Assembly (NCBI GenBank): GCA_007922225.1
Contig: ML679968.1
Coordinates: 11,786,399 to 11,850,398, forward strand
DNA: 64,000 nucleotides
Reading direction: 5' to 3'
From: Emydura subglobosa
Lineage: Eukaryota; Chordata; Testudines; Chelidae
Shown here: one piece after another, positions 10,256 to 24,400 of the stretch
Numbering within the stretch: the first letter of the stretch is position 1
How the letters are laid out: the number at the start of each line of letters is the position of its first letter
Program-made: the position numbers and the translations under genes
The notes under the pieces: model-generated
Databases searched by the model: none
The model's input: only the letters and a program-made list of their open reading frames with translations
Told to the model about the DNA's origin: nothing

Positions 10256-12226
10256 GAAAACATCAGAAATGAGTCATGAAACTGAGGTTATAGTAAATGC
10301 AACTCCTGTTAAAGAAATGAATCCTATATCAGTTAAAACTTCTGGCTCTTAGGAACTTAGTCCCAGATCCTTAATGATATTTAGACTCTTAATGGGAGTA
10401 AGGTGCCTGAATACCCTTGGAGATCTGGTCCTTAGGTCCTCCTTTTTGCTGTTGGTGGTGGTGTTGACTTTACCCCCTCTGCCCCAAAGCTGCATGTTGG
10501 CAGGTTTATCAGGGCTTCCAAAAAGATCTTATCAAAAGAGCAGTGCATCTTTAAGGACATTCCCTTGAGTTCCCTAAATTTATGAAATGATCCCTTTCTA
10601 TTAATAAATATATTGTGGAGATTCTGATTTCTCTCTCTTTCCAAAAAAAATTATTATTTTTTTTTTTGTTATTGAGCTATACAATATTTAGAATGCTTAA
10701 AGAAAGTCATCTTGTACTGCACTGAAAGAAGAATAAGTTTTATTCCAGATTAGATTTATTATTAGTAAGAATTATTCTAAATTTAACAATTTCAATGTTT
10801 TAAGTATAGTTTGCATTATTGTCATTCATTTTCTGTTCTTAATCGGAGAAAAAATTGATGGAGTCTATAATTTCCCACTTAAAAGTTTGATTCTTGATCT
10901 TGCTTAGCAAGTCTTGTTGTAACTTATGGTTGACTCCTGCAAGAATTATTTAAAAGGAAATGGAAGTTTACTACTTTTCAAAAGAAAATGAAATGTATAA
11001 GGTATTTTAACATGACAGCTTTCACTAAAGGAAACACCTAAATAAGTGCATAGTTCTTACACACTTTATGAAGTATTTTTGTAGAGAATAGTAACTGTCT
11101 TATTAACTTGACCACAGACATTTGAGAAACCTTTTCAGCTTGATGATGAGTTTCTTCTTTGAATTATAATGGCTTGCATATCATGTTGGTAGAAAAAGAA
11201 TGACAGTCTTTTATATTCTGCAGATTTAAGAAATTTGACTTTCATATGAAGGATAATAGTTTGATGTGGGGAATACTGGATGAGGTTTTGATATAGCTGA
11301 AATCCACATGCCACTATAGACTTGGATGAGTGTCCTTCATTGTCACACTAGGTTATACAACAATAACAACAACATTAATAAGTTGTCTTTCTGTGGCACC
11401 TTTCATCTGAAGAACTCAAAGCACTTCATAAAGGTCTAACAATTAGAACTAACATTTTCAACTTGTTTGCCTGAAGCTAGTCTCTTCAATCTATAATTAG
11501 GCACCCAAGTAAATTATCTGATTTTCAAATGTGCTAAATCCTCAAAGTCAATGACAGCTGCAGGTTCTGAGTAGCTTTGTAAAATGTGGATAGTTATTGA
11601 GGTGCCTTAATATGAATTTAAGAGCTTAACTTCTGGAACCCAAGTTTGAAAATGTTCGCTTAAGTTTTATAGATGTTAAGGTCAAACTTTTAACACCTGG
11701 GTGTTTAAACTTCCTCCTACCTCCATATTTAGGCTTCTAAATAAATGGGTTGGTTTTAGAAGTCCTGATTATCCATAGCTCCCATTGAAAGTTTTGGCTT
11801 AAATGACATTGCATAGCAACATCAGACAGAAATTGAGTGGTAAAGTATATAATGACTTCTAGTTCTCTGCCCTAAACTACTAGAGAATGCCTTCTCCCAT
11901 AAAAGTTATATGTGTAAACCAAAAGTATAAAATATTTCACCATAGGAAAATAGAAAATGAGTTTAATTATAGTAAAAATGGAAATGAGGGAAAAATTTGA
12001 CTTTGAAATAGCAAATAACTTGAAAGAAAAACTCTTTTCACACCATATTTGCTATCAGTTTGCATAGAAATAGATTTGTACAAAGTTTCTCCTACATTTT
12101 CTCTATTCTATAGATCAGTCAGGAATTCTTAACAAAAGTAGTTCCTATAGAAGCCATCATTTAAGTGATCATGCTCTAAAAATGTGTTTATAAAGATAAA
12201 AACATTTTCTTTTACAAATAAAACAG
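10256..12226. other. Remainder of MXRA5 intron 1
   Basis: AT-rich intronic DNA. A T-run lies near 10651-10668. Near 11385-11432 there is a fragment like a widespread amniote repeat (GGCACCTTTCATCTGAAG followed by CTCAAAGCACTTCATAAAG). A half palindrome with TGATTTTCAAATGTGCTAA lies at about 11518-11590. No exon is visible. Confidence 0.45.
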
Positions 12227-12442
12227 GTACAGCGAAATGAAGACAACTGCGAAGATGCAAAAGAGGGCAAATTTGGGGGCACTATCCGTGGTGCTGATTG
12301 TGTCTCTGGGGCTTCCACAAATCGCTTTTCCATGTCCGCACCCATGTGCCTGTTACGTTCCCACTGAAGTTCACTGCACATTTCGATCTTTGGCAGCAGT
12401 GCCAGCAAGAATCTCTAAACATGTGGAAAGAATCAATTTGGG
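12227..12442 (+). CDS. MXRA5: MXRA5 first coding exon: signal peptide and LRR N-cap
   Basis: The acceptor AAAACAG precedes 12227, and ten 5' UTR bases precede the ATG at 12237. The exon encodes a hydrophobic signal peptide (core LSVVLIVSLGLPQIAF) and the cysteine-rich LRR N-cap CPHPCACYVPTEVHC. It ends at 12442 after INLG, with donor GTTTGT (phase 2). There are two possible starts, Met1 at 12237 and Met7 at 12255. The human protein starts at the position of Met7 (MPKRA aligned with MQKRA). The first ATG has G at -3 and the second has A at -3, so both are usable. Beyond 12442 the frame soon stops. Confidence 0.93.
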
Positions 12443-15400
12443 GTTTGTATTGCAATTTTACTGAACAGTTTTACATTCTCTGTGTTTAATCCTATATCGC
12501 TCAGCACACATGCTGTATGGTGAAAGTGTTGTGTATCCTTGATGAGCAGAATTGCAATTGTGGATGATTATTAATAACTGCTGTAGTTCAAAATGACATC
12601 AGAGTCATTGGTAACAAGGATGTTTTGGTCAACCCTCATTTTTCAAGATCCAATATTTTTTCCAACAAAAATTATTGCGATGGGAATTATTATTAAATGT
12701 TACACACAAATTTAAATAGCATGTTATGAGCATTGATAAAACAAATCCAATGCTTTCAAGTCTATACAGATGAATATTATTCCTGAGATTATATTCTGTT
12801 AAGAATTTTTGCATGAATACAGTATCTAGGCAGGTAACACTTTGTATCATATCTGGAATAAGACGTATTTTAGAGAAATATTGCACCCAATGAGAAATTG
12901 ATGGCTGCACTGGTAGCACATCTCTTTTGGAAAATAACCTTAAAACAATATTCAAAACCAGAAAAAAGTCTATAACTTATGAGTGATAGTTTGGATGTTG
13001 ATGTAATTGCTCTACTGAAGCTGAAAAAAGAATCTCTGTATATCAAATAGTATTCATTTTAGAGGAGGACCTATTTATATATGGCATCCGATTATATTTT
13101 CATAGCTTTTACAGTCTTTCCATTGCCCATTATGGAATCAATGGGACTACTCACAGAATAATATATTCCAGAGGGGTAGCCGTATTAGTCTGTATACAGC
13201 TAAAACAACGAGAGTCCTGTGGCACTTTGAAGACTAACAAATTTAATTTCTGCAGGCATAAGCTTTCGTGGGCTGCAATCCACTTCATCAGATGCAAGAA
13301 ATAGAAATCAGATAGGGGGTATTAATATACATCCAAGGGTAAGGAACAACAATGGAGAGGGTAGGTGTTAGCAAAGTCCATTCACTTAGAATAGGCCTAC
13401 TGACAACTATTGATTAGAAGGTGAGAATATATAACTCCCACAATATGGAAGGTGTGTCCAGTTGGGACAGATTTATTACCCGCTTTCATTGCTCCAGTGG
13501 TGCAAACGACTAAAGCATTAGCCTAGATCTGGCCTGTGATTTTTTTCAGACCATCTGCTATCACTATCATTTTTAATGGTCCCCATTTAGAAAATAAACT
13601 GTATGCACAAATAAATGGGGAATAAATCCTAAATTACATGAAACAGATATGGTACCCCAGGAAGTCATTTGAGCTTGTTGTCTCAAAGTTGTAGCCAGAC
13701 AAGCTGAAACGAAAAGAAGTCAAATTCTATTCTGCCATGTGTGCACTCCTCCAGTTGTCCCTAAAACTGTTGGTGAACCTTTGATTGGAAAATGCAAAAA
13801 TTATTGAATGTTCACAGGAGCCAGTGTAATTAGATAAAATTACATCCAAAAATCTGTGCTAAAAGAACAATACGGTTGCAAAGTCTTCTTTCTTTCTTTC
13901 TTTCTTTCTTTCTGCTGCTTTTCCTGGTGAGGGTCGCAGTGGCAGCCTGAAGAGTAGGGAGAACCAGGCCTCCCTTTCTTCTGCAATCATCCAGTTCCTC
14001 TGGGAGATCCTAGGCCAGCCAGGAGATGTAATCCCTCTAGTCTGTCCTGTGTCAGCCTTAGGGCCTCCTCCCAGTGGAACATGTCCGGTATAGTTCCAAA
14101 GGAAGCCTATCAGGTGCCCAAACCACTTCAGCTAACTCCTCCTGATCCAGAGGAGTAGCAGCTCTACACCAAGGCTTTCCCGAATGGCTGAGCCTCTCAC
14201 TCTATCTTGGAGAGTTAGCCCAGCCACCCTGCAGAGAAACCTCATTTCCGCTGCTTGTATCTGCGATCTCATCCTTTTAGTCATTACCCAAAGTTCATGA
14301 CCACAGGCGATGAGTGGGATGTAGATTGAATTGTAAACCAAGGCAGCAGATTGCAAAGTTGTCGAGGAAAAATAAAGTCACACTGCTACATTTTAAAGTT
14401 GGATCGGGTGCAGCTTTAATTGTGACACACACACAATCACATAACCATAGCTATGGGGAATACTATAGCCAAAGGGAAAACCCAGGTGGCTATAGGGAAG
14501 TCAAGCAGCATGTCTGGATGCTGGGCAAATGTACTTCCCCTGGCTACCAGATACAAAAGACTTATATAGGGGTTGCTTAGGTTCATTTACATGTTGATCG
14601 TATAGTGGAATTTGATTAACAGTTTATACTTAACAGGAAAGACAATTATATGTACAATGGGGTACGCCAGATGTTTTCACAGGAAAGACCAAAGAGTCAC
14701 TTAATTATACAATGTGGTTATCAGGGACCCTGGCTAACTCCCGAAGATGGGTGGTGACACAATACTTGTTCAAATGCTAAATTGTATGGAGTGAGTTTCT
14801 ATGGGGCTGGTAAGACAAAGGGGGGGCAGGTACTGGTACTTATCAGAACAGGAGATGTCAGTTTACAGACATCAAAAGGGCTAGAGTTCACAAAAGGAGT
14901 TTGCATTTAAATGGTGGTCCTGAGACATCCTGTGGGATTTTAGCATCTTTATCTCAGTCTCAGTTTGGGGCATCCTGTCAGTGATTTAACCTGAGTGCTT
15001 CCATCACAGTTCAGGCTACCCAGTTTCAGGCCAGGCCTTCTATAATTAATTCTATGATTAATTCTTTGATTCCACAAAGTCAAGCACTCAAAATTTAGGA
15101 AATGCCAGAGTTAAGGTTGCCTGTGAAAAGTTAATTTCCCCTTTGTGCATATGCATTGTGATACAATCTTTAATTACAAGATTGCATACTTTTTTTTTCC
15201 ACTGAAACCTTACAAAATAATTCAGTCTAAGGCAAACATATGACATGGAAAATTTCAGACCACACAATTAATATCTGGCAAAATTATAAACAATTGAAAA
15301 CAGCATCTTAGATGGAAATTTTTAAGCAACCTTACCTATAGACATCTCTACCAGCTCTACCTATAGAAACTATGGGGAGATCTTTCCCCAAAGATTTGCT

Positions 15401-18400
15401 CACAGAGGGCACCATCTATAGGTGGGTTCCCTTCCTAGTATGGAAAAGGAATGAGGATCAGACATCTCCATGGCAGCACTCCCCACCTCCTTTCCCCAGA
15501 TCCATGGCCCGTTCCTCACCAGATGGGGGTAAACCCTATCTCCCAGTCCAAATGGTTTTGGTAGGAGTTCATGTTTAGGCCCCGCCTGCAGATTTTACTA
15601 CAGGGAGGAGAGATATGCTCTCTATTATTTGGTTGGTTTATCCCTTATTTTGTGAATGAACTTAGTTCTTATGAACCAGACCTAGTGAAAACAAGCCTTA
15701 ATCAAGCTTTTACATAGAATTCTGTTTCAGTCCTTATTACAGTAGTCTTGGTTTACTAACCTTCGGACTACCTTAGTCATATACTGCAAATCATGATGCT
15801 AAGTGCATTTGCTGTTGTTTTTAGAGTTGGGTGAAATTTTTTGGCCTAAATATTTTCAGCAAAAAATGCAGATTCAGCTACACCAAATCATTTTGTGAAT
15901 TCCTGTCGATTTTGCCAATTTGTTTCAGTCAAAAAAAAAAGCAAAACAATCAAAACATTTAGTTTTGACATTTTCAATACAAAATATTTAGATTTTTCAG
16001 TTTGAATTTACTTTTCATTGAAAAATGTCCTTTAATTTTTTTTTTAAAAAATCCAATAAAAACATTTTAAAATGGTCAAAATTAAAATGAAATGTTTTGA
16101 TTTTGTTTAAACAAAATGCTTAACTGTACTTGAAACTATTTTTCCAATTTTCAGAATTGCCAGTGAACTGCAAAATGTTATTTGCACAACTGTAGTTATT
16201 AATTATGATTATTGGGCCAGATCCTCAGTTGACCTTCAGAAATTAACACAGATATGCTGATTTACACTAGCTGATTATCTGGCCTATGGTTGTTCAGTGC
16301 CAATGGTGCAAGCTTTTTGTTGTGCATAGATGGGAAATAGGCTGAAAACACTAACTGTTTTTCTACAGAGTGGTTTAATCGGAAGCTTTTTCATGTGGGT
16401 CAGGAAACTAACAGTACTCAAGTCTCACCAATAGCATACACACACAATACTTGTCCCATTTTCATTTCACATGAGATGAACACACGGCACAGTTTGCTGC
16501 CAATTGAGGGCGTAGCATTCTCCAGGGATATCCCATGGTTCTTTGCATCACAGTTGAGCAGCAGGATTCGGGGATGATTTTTGCTGTGAATTTTGGGACA
16601 TCAGATAGGTTCAATTTATTTTAAAAAATTCCCATGTTTCCACTGTCTCCATCTCATACTTCCTTTCTCAGCTGGTGTGTGCCATTTTCAAATTGCTGTC
16701 AGCCACACAGACCCAACAATGCTCCATGCCGCTATGGTGACAAGTATGAATACGCTCAGGAGATTATTGATGGTTATGCATGCGTGAGGTTCCCAAAGTG
16801 TACTGGGGCAATTAATGGAACCCGTATACCTATCATTCCCCACCCCTCTAGGCACAGAATTTATAAACAGAAAGGGGTATTTCTCCAAAGTGCTCAAAGG
16901 AATGGTTGACCGCTGCGGCAGGTTTACAGACATAAATGCAGTGTGGTCTGAGAGTGTCCAAGATGCTAGGATCTTTCAGAATGCAGTACTATTTAAATTA
17001 ATGGAGAAAGGACAGTTTGCCCCAGGAGCACTATCCACATTAATAGTCTGGAGGTTTGTCTGGTTATTCTGGGTGACTGGGCTTATTCCCTGATTCCCTA
17101 GCTACTGAAGCCATTCACAGGTCACTTGGACAGAAGGAAGAAACATTTTAACTATCACCTGAGCAGCTGCAGAATGGTTGTTGAGTGTGCATTTGACCAC
17201 TTGAAAGGCGGATGGGGCTGTTTATGGAATCAAAAGGAAAAAAATGTTCCAGCCATTTGAACAGCATGTTGTGTTTTGCACAGTATTTGTGAGAGCCAGG
17301 GAGAAAGCTTTACCGAAGGGCAGGAGGCTGAGGTGTGGGGACTTGCTCGGAGATTTCAGCAGCCCTCAAGGCGTGCCACGGAGTTCCACAAACAGGCTGG
17401 GGGTATGCTGTCAGGGATGCCTGTTGTTCGTATCTTGAATCGCCTGCCTAAACATGTTAGCCCGTGGAGGGTGTGAGGATGCAGTTTGTGAGGGATTGTG
17501 TGTGGGTGGTTGAAGTTCCACATTCCTATATGCTATTATAAAATGCTCTGAATTATTTCAGCTTTATTTAAAGGATTTTCTGTGTTATATGCAATCATGA
17601 CTCATGGATTTATTGTGAACAGTTATAATATGAAAAACAATAAAAACCCAATAATTAAGTTTTAATGAAACCAACGGAATAGGAATATCTTGGTATTTGG
17701 AGAAACATTTAACTAACCAATCTTCTCAAGTAACCAACTATACTCTAACCTTTAATTACTGCAGCAGTGCAAACAAAACTCAAAGTGCAACAGTAAGAAC
17801 AGTTCAAATACAAGTTTTTTCCCCAGGAGACAGGGAGTGCATCAAGTTAGAGACCTGTATATGCTTTGTTTCTGGCTCCTCTTGTCCTCATGGGTTCTGG
17901 GTTGAGTGCCATGGCTTAAAATTCTCAGGGCTCTTGCAGGGCTCAAGAGAGCTGGACTGTTGGGTGAAGTGTTCTTGGTGCCAAAAGGCTGAATCTAAAA
18001 GGTTAATGGGAGCTGCTGGAAGTACTGCTGCAGGGATGAGGAGATTAAATGCAAATACTCTGTGCCGTGCATTCTAGCTGTCAATCATTGCAGGACCCTA
18101 TCTATTTTCTCTCCACTTTCCCCATGTCTTCAGGGGAGGTGTAGCAGAACTTAAGACTGAGAAATAGCTCCATTTTGCTTAGCACGTTACAGGGAATAGC
18201 CACACGCCCATGCCCCTTCGTATAGCTTGCAAGAGCCTTCCATTCCTGCAGAGCTTCTGGGAGATGATCCTGGTGAATAACTTCACAGCAGATCTTGCTA
18301 GTTTGTCCTTTGCCTAGACCATTCTCAGCCTCCTTGTCGTCTGCCTCAGCATAGTCAGCGAGAGTCGGGACAACCTCAAGGGCATGTAGAGGGGATTACT

Positions 18401-21400
18401 ATCCAGCAAACCCCCCATGCATCCTTTTACAATGTTTCTGATGCCACAGAAGCATCTCCAGTGCACAAACAAAACTACAAAAACAAACCTGGAACATAGT
18501 TCCAGCCGCCCCACCTGACCCCTAACGGCATGAATGTGGATACAGTAGACTGAAATCCAAATGCATCCAGCACCATGCCTTCTCTGAGGTTCCCCATAGA
18601 ATGGAAAGAGTCTAAGGGAGGTAAAGTTACATACATATTAAAAAAAGAGATCATGACTTGTCTGCTATATGAACAACAAACAACTGTTTTTAAACCCCTG
18701 CTCCCACAGCCACAGCACCTGCAACAAACCAGACCACCAAAGACAGGGGCCTGTACTATTGACAGATTGGCCAGCCTGAGGCGGGGGACAGGAAGACCTT
18801 GAATGAGATGTTTGCAGAACTCACTCAGGAAAACCAGGCTGGCTGAGAGGTGGAGGCTGTACATGAGGACCCAGTGAGAGAAAGAAATGCAGCTTTTCCA
18901 GAAGACCATGGCAGTGCCAAAGGACAGCGTCATCGTGGCCAGGGAGGGTGTGGTTGTGGCCACAGACAGCCTCACCATGGAGAAGAAGAGCATGGAAAAA
19001 GAGAGAGAGAGGCAGGTGCAACCCATGGCCACATTCCTGAGTCAGAATGTCCTCCTGCACATCATGATCCCGTTAGGCCTGCAGGCCCATAATTGGGACT
19101 CAAGCATGTCCTTCAGCCCCTGGACAATGCGGGCTACCGGTATCAGCAGCAACTCCTAATCTCTACATCCCTGCAGCAGTATTCCCAGTGTTCCCATGAA
19201 CGCTCTTAAATTCAAAGTCAAGCACTCCAGAGTTCCCGATAAATGCAGAGTTAGTGTGCAATGATGGGTTGTGTCATACGTATGCAAGTGCTTTCAAAAC
19301 AGATTGATGTGATCCAATTTAAAATGCTTGTGTAGACAAACCCTACATTTGTGGTCTAATCTCAAAGCTCTAGGCTTACACTGTCACCCCATTTAAAACC
19401 CTCTTCAGTGCTCTTTACAGAAGACCCACAAATACTAATTCACCTGAGTCAAGTGCGTTCTCCGAGCTGACATATTAGATAAGAAGAGTAAGAGGTAGGA
19501 TACTTGGGTGAAATCCTGACCTTATTTAAGTCAATGGCAAAACTCCCATTGACTTCAGTGGGGTCCGGATTTCATACCCTGTGTTTTAAGACATGCAAGC
19601 CGGTACCTCTTCTTGGTTTCCCAGTTTTTTGGTCTTATCTCTTTCTGTCTGTTTAGATGTAATACATCTCTCCTCCCACCACTCACACTTTTACCTTTAT
19701 AGCCATGAGCACATCATTGGCCCTTCAGTAACAAATAGTAATTAAAACAAGAGCCTTCGTCTGTGATTTATAGCTCTGACTAAGGTGGGACTGAATGGAG
19801 TGTAAATCAGCTCTCCAGAGTTCAGAACTGTTGGTGGTCTATCTATTTGCTTTCTTTTAGTTTCCTCTCTTTGTCATCCCTTTGAAATTAGCAGGAGTAA
19901 GATCAGTTCCTTCACTTCTTGCTTCCATATCCTGCAGGCTTTGTACAGGCACAATTCTCATTTGTTTCATTAGATTTACCTGTAGGATCAAGTATTGTGC
20001 TGCTGTATATTTTTCACTCTCCCCTTCACTCCCACAGACTCCTCAAGTAACAAGTAGAAATCACTGTAAAGCATTGCAGAATTTTATCTTAAAAATAGCT
20101 GATTACTTTAGGTCATGGTGCAGACAATATTTGAAACAACAGCTTTATTCTTTCAACCTGCATTCTTTCCTCCTGCATTGCTCTAATGCAGTAAAAGTAG
20201 TAGGAGGATTTCAGAATTTGTGTATGTTTTGACTTGTAGAATGAAACTATTTCGGATATGTTTCTTCTGCAGCAAATATTTATTGCTAAAGGTAAAGCAA
20301 CTGTAACATAAATGGAAATATATCTAAGTTTCCAGGGGTCAGTACTTCGCTGTCTTTTATTTAGCATTTCTATTAATGTGACCTGGAAGAAGGGCTAAGC
20401 TATGCATTAATTATGTTTCCAGATACTATTAATCTGTGATTTGCTGCAAACAGTAGTGAGGACAGAAAACTGACACAGACCTTGAACCTGGACCAGATCA
20501 GCTGACATGAGTGGAAAGATTTTTCAGTCTCAGCAGAGCGGGTCAGAAAACAAAATGTCCATCCTGCCAGATATTCCAACATTTCAAAATTTGTTTTCAT
20601 CCTAACTTCAAAATCTTGAAATATTTCAGGGACCAGAAATTTCAAAATATTTTGATTCAGAAATTTTTCAGTCAAAAATGTTATCATGTTCCCACAAAAC
20701 CTTTAGATTATGACAAAGCAGAATTTTCCCATGAAAAACTGTTCCATCAAAACTTTTTTGACCAACTCTAGTCTTCATGCCCCTAAGTAGATTAGAAACA
20801 GGGGAACAATTAGTCACTATGAAGGTGATAACTGGAATACAGTAATGTCAGATAAGATCTGAGAGTCAGAGTGGGCAGCACATTAGATATGAGGATATTA
20901 TATAACATGGTGGCAAAAACAGCCAATGTGTTTTTTGGCTACATGCACAAAAGTGTCATATCATGGATCAGTGAGCCCATTGCACTTTTCTATATGGCGC
21001 AGGTGAGACTATACCTGAAGTACTTGTGTACCTTTGAGTATATCAGAAAATTGAAACTTAGTTAGAGGAGAGAAACAAAAATGATTATGAGGCTGGAGAG
21101 ACTGATTTAAATGAGTGATGGAAAGTGCTAAAATTATAAATCAGATCCTCCGCGAATATAATCTGGTGTAATTCCATTATAGATAATGGAGTTATACCAA
21201 TTTTCACCAGCTGAGGATGTGTGGTCCAACTTCTCCATCATATAATGATCAAGGGGGAAGATATATGATAATGATAGTTGATATATAGCTCTGTTAACCA
21301 TATTCAGTCAGTGGATAACAACTTCTTATTTCCTAACCTTTGAGAGGAGCCAGTACAACAGTCCTTTACCACCGGAGGATTCCCCTGCACAAAGAGAATC

Positions 21401-24400
21401 CTTCAGAAGACATTTGCATCAGGTTTATGATTGTTTGCACTACTGAAGCAGCACAAATTGGTCAGAGTACCAGAGAATGATGCTCATTGTTTCATAAATT
21501 GTTTAATGAATTTTGAAGAAGGTACATGAATCAGCTAAAGGGTTCTAATCTTTCTGATGGCTGAATTATTCCTTGCAAACAGGTTCTTTAAGTATTTCTT
21601 TCCCCCCACGTATAGGCACTCATACAATTCACCTATAAGGTTTGATTGCTTTGTGCTGCTCTGGTGAATCAAAGTAGCCATAAACCCAATTTAACCTGAT
21701 GATTTAGAAGAGTTTACTACTGTTTGCATTGTCAGTTTGACACCAGTGAATTTGACTAAATATCTTTTTAAAAAATGAATTATGATCCTGATTCTGCAGC
21801 TGTTACGTTGGGTTTATGCCATTGTAACTCTGAATTACGATGGTGTAAAACAGACATAAGGGATTGGAGGATCAGGGCCGGTAACTCCATTTATATTGAT
21901 GTGCCTGTCTCTCTCCAAACAGAATATTTATTTTAGTTTCAGCTTGCAGTTCTTTCCATCTGATGGTATGTATTCATTTAGAATAGAAAAAGGTCAGCCA
22001 CATATATTTTACCTCTCAATTATAGTATTTTCCATCTCCCTTTTATTTTTTTTATTTAAACGCCTAGATACTCACTCCAAGTTCAGAATGACTATATGTA
22101 TATTTATGGTCTCTCTTTCTCCTCTTCTGTCTGTGTCTAGCCCTGCCATTCTCTGTCTCTCCTCTGCTCTTTCCATCTAATTTCACTCCTCATTGTTTCT
22201 TTTTTGTTTTTCTTATTGTTACTATTATTTTGTACGTTAGAAGCAGTGGAACTGTAGAGCCATGTTCCTGGGTAGATGTTCTTTACCTCTTACACTACCT
22301 CTTACTGTGGTAGAATGAGCTCATAATCCTACTCAACGTAACTGCACTGAACAGGAATAATAGAGATTGAGTCTAGTTGTGCAGACATAAAACATTGCTT
22401 TTCTTGAGAGTCCTTAATGTCATTAATGGCAAGTTTCCTTGCGCCAAAGAAAGGCAAGGAGGATTTGGTAGAATTTCTGCAGTTACAGTCACAGCAACAC
22501 TGATGGTTGGAATGCTGCCGAAGACCCCTTCATTAATTTCCTAGCCCAAACCCCTTAGGTCTTCCATAATCTATAGTAACTTCCTTCTCTCCGGCCTTCC
22601 TGATCATTTCTCCCTCTTCAACCTGTCCAGTATCCTGTAAATAAAATTAACCTCTCTGGTCTTTGTCTCTATCTACCCCTCACAATATGATCTATGCTCT
22701 GCCAGCTGTTCTCAAAACCTTCATATTTTTCCTTTTTTCATTTTCTGCCTTTCTTCCTATGCCCAGAATGACCTTCCTTTTCCACTGCGCAAATCATCCC
22801 CTCCCTTTCAAATCCCTCCTTAAAAACTTGTTTCAGATAGCTTTCCATAACTGGCCTCTGCTCTAGTGCTGTTACTTCTCTTGTGACCGACCTTATTCTC
22901 AAATACAATTGTCTGGTCTTTCAAGATGCACACACACCACTTATGGTCCCTATATCTGTATTCGTACAATTCTCATCCCTCATCTTCCCCTTACTTCTCG
23001 GTATTTCCTATGTCTAATTTAGATTTTAAGTTCTGCAGAGCAGGGATCATGTCTTTTTATTTCTGTAAACTGCCATGTAAATCCAGAGTGCTAGACAAAT
23101 ATTTAATAATAATAACACGATCCATCTACTCATTGTAATGGCATTGTCTATTAAAAACTGTTAAAAGCACACTGAGCTAATTTTTTCTTCATTGGCCCCT
23201 AAATTGAGTTTGTAGACAGTGTGCCCACTAAACCAGTGAACTGCACATGCAGAGGACATATGTACAAGCACAGAATAGTTAAGTGTTTGTGCAAAAGGGT
23301 ACTTGGGTATACAGATATTCATGTCTATAAGCAGTTATTTGTTTTATGCCCACAGAATGTGTGTCTTGTATTATTAGCTAAACTCAGACACTCCTAGTTG
23401 AAAATTTGACCCTGTAGAGCAGGAATACATTTTTCAAAGCCCTTATGTGATTTATGGGGCCTAAGACCCATTTTCAGAAGTGTTTTAGGTACTTGGGTGA
23501 GAGTTTTAATCTGGACATTGATTTCAATGGCAATTAGGCACCTGAATTTCTTTAGGTGCTTTTGAAAATCCTGCTTAGGCGCCTATCTGCATCTTCAGGC
23601 ACCTAAAAGGTGAGTCCTAAATCATTGTCGAAAATGGGACATAGGCTTATAATCCATTTAGTCATTTTTGAAAACGTTAACTGAGTACGTGATGTGCCTT
23701 ATTTAATTATGGTAGCATTATAATGGTCCTTGCTATACTTTAATGTTAGCTTTTCATCAGTGCAGATAATATTTGAGCTAGGGAGTAAATGCATGTTTGC
23801 TATTGCATTTGTTTTCAGACTGGAAAATTTTCTTAAGTGTTATTAAAGGACAATAGGTTTAGGAAAAAAAACATTATTTTCCAAATGGAAATGGATTATT
23901 TTGAAATCAAGAAATAGAAGGTACAAAACAGTTAGTTAATTTGCCAATCAGGCAACCCTGTATGAAAGGACTAAAAATGCCTTTTAAAAAAGCTTGAAAT
24001 CTTTAGCAAATTCATCAAGACCATACATCTCAGTATCTAAATGTGTCTCCTACATGCACCTGATATTCCACTCTACCTGAAAAATAATGCATTACAACAT
24101 TAGAAAGCATGAAAAATCCAATTTTAAAACTTGGGTGTTTAATTTAGAGTTCTGAGTTCTCAGGTCAGCACCATAGATGCCTGCATGTGGCATTTGTGTG
24201 CCCAAATGAAGAATTGGGCATCCTAACTTAAGGCACCCAAATTGGCAAATGGGATCTGATATGTCAGTCCAGACAGTTGAAATGGGTTTTCAGATAGCAA
24301 ATTCTGTCTCCCTTACTTCTCAAAAGGAAGCTTCTTAGACTGAAATAATTTACAACTGGAAGATGAGAATCTAGACTTCATGTCAGGAGTTAAATATCCA

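Noticed and set aside
14132..14356. Host gene on the minus strand
   Set aside because: The peptide is the conserved end of a LINE reverse transcriptase, frameshifted and followed by a LINE-like 3' part.
18475..19032. 185-codon open frame on the minus strand
   Set aside because: Low-complexity Cys/Ser/Leu-rich translation antisense to a probable Harbinger accessory-gene relic. No known family.
22560..23138. Small protein genes at 22663-22866 and 22926-23138
   Set aside because: They fall in an L2-like LINE fragment with broken frames and are better explained by it.
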